A DNA stretch of 23,149 bases from Streptomycetales bacterium (GTDB taxonomy: Bacteria; Actinomycetota; Actinomycetes; Prado026). Of this stretch, positions 20,813 through 23,149 are shown piece by piece. Numbering within the stretch: position 1 is the stretch's first letter; each line of letters opens with the position of its first letter. The notes below the pieces were generated by a model. That model did not search any database, was not told where the DNA came from, and saw only the letters and a program-made list of their open reading frames with translations. The position numbers and the translations under genes are program-made. The stretch is from contig JANYIP010000191.1 in assembly GCA_025361995.1 (NCBI GenBank), positions 1 through 23,149 of the forward strand. The letters are read 5' to 3'.

Positions 20813-22360
20813 GTGACACGCATCTGCGTCTGGCGAACCTCCCGGATCGCGACAACGGTGGCCGTCCTCGCCGGCCTGGCGCTCGGATGTGTGCTCGGCA
20901 CGCCGGCTTCTGCGACGGATGTCCCGCCGACCAGCTATTCGCCGATCGGTCTTCCGGTGTACTCCGTGGCGACGTCCGCGATCGACGACACGTACATCGA
21001 CCCTGGCGCGCCGACCGTGGCGCAGGGGCAGTCGCCCGTCCTGTACGCCGGCGACGAGGTTGCTGACGGGCGTCGAGCCTTCGTGAAGTTCACCACCCCC
21101 GCCCTGCCTGCGAATGCCAGCAACGTGTCCCTGTTCCTGGTGCTGAGCCAGGTCGGAGGTGGCGCGACCGGGCCACTCAAGGTCTACGGCGCGTCGAGCG
21201 ACTGGTCGGGAAGCATGCTGACGGCCGCGAGCGCTCCGCAGCTCGGTCCGCTCCATGGGAGGGCGCCGAGCGAGGAGTCGGGATTCAGCACGTCGATCAT
21301 GGTCTCTGGTGTGGACCTGGTCCCGGGTCAGGACCTGTCGTTCGCGATCTCGGCGACGCTGGGCGGTCCGGGTGCGATCGGCCTGGCATCCCTCGACAAC
21401 AGTGACCCGACCTTGCGCCCGCAACTGCTGATCACCTACCTGGTCCCGCCGGACTGCTCGGCCTCCTCGCTGCTCGTGCCCAGCTGCGGCGCTTGGTTCG
21501 GGTCGACAGCCAACCTCGTAGGTGCCGACCGGTCGCAGACTGACGCGGTCGCGCGCCAGGAGACCGAGCTGGGCCGACGTCTCGACATCGTGCACGTCTA
21601 CCACTCCCTCGATCAGGACTGGCCTACTCCGGACGAGGTCTCGCTGGTGAGCGACCCTGCGAACCCTCGGCTCCTCATGGTCAACTGGAAGCCGGAGAAC
21701 GGCAGCTCGTGGGCCCAGGTCGCAGCGGGGTCTTCCGATGCGTGGATTGACACGGTTGCCGCGCGCATCGTCTCCAGACTCGGGACCGCGCCGTTCTTCC
21801 TGACCATCCATCACGAGCCCGAGAACGACCTGCACGGGCCGGGTTCGGGCTACACCCCGGCCGACTACGTGGCGATGTACCGGCACGTCGTGGCGCGGCT
21901 GCGTGCCGACGGGGTGAGCCGGGCCGTGATGGTGTGGGACGTCATGGGCTTCCCTGGGTGGGGCGACCAAGGGCTTTACGACCAGCTCTACCCCGGCGAC
22001 GACGTAGTCGACTGGATCGGGTACGACCCCTACTCGCATGCGGGCGAGCCCTTGACGGTGTTCGCAGACCGGCCCGGGAAGGTCTTCCCGGGCTTCTACA
22101 CCTGGGCCACGGCCAACCACGCAGGCAAGCCGTTGATGCTCGCCGAGTTCGGGGTCGAGTCAGCAGCCACGAGCGACCGCACAGCCGTCTTCTCTACCCT
22201 CGCCGACGACGCCCGAAGCTTGCCTGCGATCAAGGCGTTCATCTACTTCAACCACGCGCCGGACGGTGCGACGAACGGCTACGACTTCTCGTTCGACAGC
22301 AACGCAGACGTGCTGGTGGCAGCGCGAGGTGCGTTCACCGACCCGTACTTCCAGCACTAG
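20813..22360 (+). CDS. Secreted GH26-like glycoside hydrolase with DNRLRE domain, paralogue B
   Basis: This 515-residue exported protein has a signal peptide ending in TPASA|TD (about residue 35). A full DNRLRE-type beta-sandwich follows (about 50-210; TSAIDDTYIDPGAPTVAQGQ, then RRAFVKFTTPAL, ending LRPQLLITYLV). The rest is a GH26-like barrel with HHEPEND (likely acid/base Glu335), DWIGYDPYSH and LMLAEFGVES (likely nucleophile Glu445). It matches paralogue A closely across the barrel, while the N-terminal domain is longer and much more divergent. The GTG at 20813 is chosen because the signal peptide begins here and a -10-like element ends seven bases upstream; no ribosome-binding site is seen. 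The function is probably extracellular beta-glycan cleavage, perhaps of a cell-surface polymer, under phosphate control. Confidence 0.87.
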   Translation: MTRICVWRTSRIATTVAVLAGLALGCVLGTPASATDVPPTSYSPIGLPVYSVATSAIDDTYIDPGAPTVAQGQSPVLYAGDEVADGRRAFVKFTTPALPANASNVSLFLVLSQVGGGATGPLKVYGASSDWSGSMLTAASAPQLGPLHGRAPSEESGFSTSIMVSGVDLVPGQDLSFAISATLGGPGAIGLASLDNSDPTLRPQLLITYLVPPDCSASSLLVPSCGAWFGSTANLVGADRSQTDAVARQETELGRRLDIVHVYHSLDQDWPTPDEVSLVSDPANPRLLMVNWKPENGSSWAQVAAGSSDAWIDTVAARIVSRLGTAPFFLTIHHEPENDLHGPGSGYTPADYVAMYRHVVARLRADGVSRAVMVWDVMGFPGWGDQGLYDQLYPGDDVVDWIGYDPYSHAGEPLTVFADRPGKVFPGFYTWATANHAGKPLMLAEFGVESAATSDRTAVFSTLADDARSLPAIKAFIYFNHAPDGATNGYDFSFDSNADVLVAARGAFTDPYFQH

Positions 22361-22379
22361 GCGATCTGCGCTCGCCGAA

Positions 22380-22432
22380 CGTCATCCCTCGTACGCCAAC
22401 CGTTCACCTGAGGGGAGGGGCCGCGCCATACG
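22380..22432 (+). promoter_or_regulatory. PHO-box-like array and promoter upstream of pstB
   Basis: CGTCATCCCTC, GTACGCCAACC and GTTCACCTGAG form three 11-base units (22380-22412) with the TCA cores 22 bases apart, the same layout as ahead of both hydrolase genes. CATACG (22427-22432) could be the -10, giving a start near 22439 and a leader of about 100 bases. The rest of the 177-base gap shows no other clear structure. Confidence 0.55.
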
Positions 22433-22537
22433 TTTCCGATGGTCTGAGCCAGCCGGGCGAGGTCTTCTCCCGCTCCTGCGCGACCGGCATTGCACGCCAC
22501 TGACCTAGACCGAGCGAGACCCCCGAAGGAGCCGAGC

Positions 22538-23149
22538 TTGTCCGCCTTGCACACGCTCGAGGAGATGCTCACCGCGCCCGAGCGACAGGGTGCGCCAGCC
22601 AGCCTGGAGGCGGTGGGCGTATCCGCATGGTTCGGGTCGAACAAGGTGCTTGAGCGCGTGTCGTTGAACATGCCTGCGGCGACCGTCACCGCGTTGATCG
22701 GGCCGTCGGGCTGTGGCAAGTCCACGTTCCTGCGGATCTTGAACCGGATGCACGAGTCGGTGCCGTCCGCCCGACTCGCCGGAGAGGTCCTGCTCAACGG
22801 CGTCGACATCTACGCGCCGGGCAATCGAGTGACTCAGACCCGCCGACGAGTCGGGATGGTCTTCCAGAAGCCCAACCCGTTCCCGGCGATGTCGATCGCC
22901 GACAACGTGACCGCAGGTCTGAAGCTGACGGGGATGAAGGTCAGCCGCGGCGAACGGGTCGCCCTCATCGAGCGGTGCCTCACGCGCGCCGGCCTGTGGA
23001 CAGAAGTCAGGGACCGGCTGGAGGAGCCCGGATCTGCGCTCTCGGGAGGCCAGCAGCAGCGGCTGTGCATCGCTCGGTCACTGGCGGTGGACCCCGATGT
23101 CCTCCTCATGGACGAGCCGTGCTCGGCGCTCGACCCCATCGCCACCGCC
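22538..23149 (+). CDS. pstB: Phosphate ABC transporter ATP-binding protein PstB, partial
   Basis: The first 204 residues are present; the gene runs off the right edge. This is the ATPase of the high-affinity phosphate uptake system PstSCAB. Visible motifs are Walker A GPSGCGKST (55-63) with PstB-type FLRILNRMHESVPSARLAGEV, the Q-loop VGMVFQKPNPFP (about 105-116), the ABC signature LSGGQQQRLCIAR (168-180) and Walker B VLLMDEPCSALDP (188-200). TTG 22538 is chosen because AAGGAG stands six bases upstream. It gives about 20 residues more than most PstB proteins, so ATG 22565 is an alternative. The usual pstSCA genes are not upstream. Instead a GH26-like gene and a PHO-box-like promoter precede it, so this pstB seems to have its own promoter. 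Confidence 0.95.
   Translation, partial: MSALHTLEEMLTAPERQGAPASLEAVGVSAWFGSNKVLERVSLNMPAATVTALIGPSGCGKSTFLRILNRMHESVPSARLAGEVLLNGVDIYAPGNRVTQTRRRVGMVFQKPNPFPAMSIADNVTAGLKLTGMKVSRGERVALIERCLTRAGLWTEVRDRLEEPGSALSGGQQQRLCIARSLAVDPDVLLMDEPCSALDPIATA

Noticed and set aside
1..23149. Phage, transposon, CRISPR or plasmid-origin signals
   Set aside because: No transposase, integrase, terminal inverted repeats, regular spacer repeats or origin-type iterons were seen; gene order and composition look chromosomal throughout.

Overview
The window is GC-rich DNA with actinobacterial hallmarks. Many genes start with GTG, some genes look leaderless, the response regulator is of the mycobacterial DosR/DevR type, and there are GGGACC-type DosR boxes and 11-bp-phased GTTCAC PHO-box-like repeats. 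It reads as chromosome of a soil-type actinomycete. I cannot name the species. No rRNA, tRNA, insertion sequence or CRISPR array was seen.

Left end (1-2808): the 5' part of a secreted LamG-like protein (minus strand, cut by the window edge), a TTC38-like tetratricopeptide gene that appears to be a pseudogene (its start and its body lie in different frames and a middle section is missing), and an intact intradiol ring-cleavage dioxygenase.

Hypoxia/redox island (2835-11748): cydB-cydA (cytochrome bd oxidase) diverge from an Acg-type nitroreductase-fold protein. A tandem universal stress protein diverges from a DosR-like response regulator. A DosS/DosT-like GAF-GAF histidine kinase plus a PNPOx-like flavin protein diverge from an Hrp1-like CBS protein and a small membrane protein. 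Each divergent intergenic region carries a near-palindromic GGGACC/GGCCC element, and one more lies just ahead of the PNPOx gene. The sensor, its regulator, the candidate operators and typical target genes therefore sit together. This is a compact DosR-type dormancy regulon that includes the bd oxidase.

RNA region (11749-12066): there is no ordinary gene here. It holds a 14-bp inverted repeat around a TTGACGTCAA palindrome, a TATACT -10 element, about 230 nt of strongly structured sequence, an 11-codon ORF with its ribosome-binding site in a hairpin loop, and a 14-bp-stem terminator. It is a candidate undescribed small RNA or peptide-encoding transcript.

Redox/flavinylation operon (12067-15728, minus): an EamA transporter, an ApbE flavin transferase, a ferric-reductase-like transmembrane flavoprotein and a membrane-anchored FMN-binding protein with a flavinylation motif. 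It looks like a membrane electron-transfer module with its own FMN transferase. Divergent from it is a GcvT-fold tetrahydrofolate-binding protein. Then come a small membrane protein, a GlxA-type AraC regulator and a small hypothetical protein.

Phosphate-linked right end (18470-23149): two paralogous secreted GH26-like glycoside hydrolases flank a three-helix-bundle protein and a stand-alone cyclic-nucleotide-binding domain. The 5' part of pstB follows. The regions ahead of both hydrolases and ahead of pstB share an 11-bp-phased GTTCAC array, which suggests common PhoP control. This would link phosphate starvation to extracellular polysaccharide turnover.
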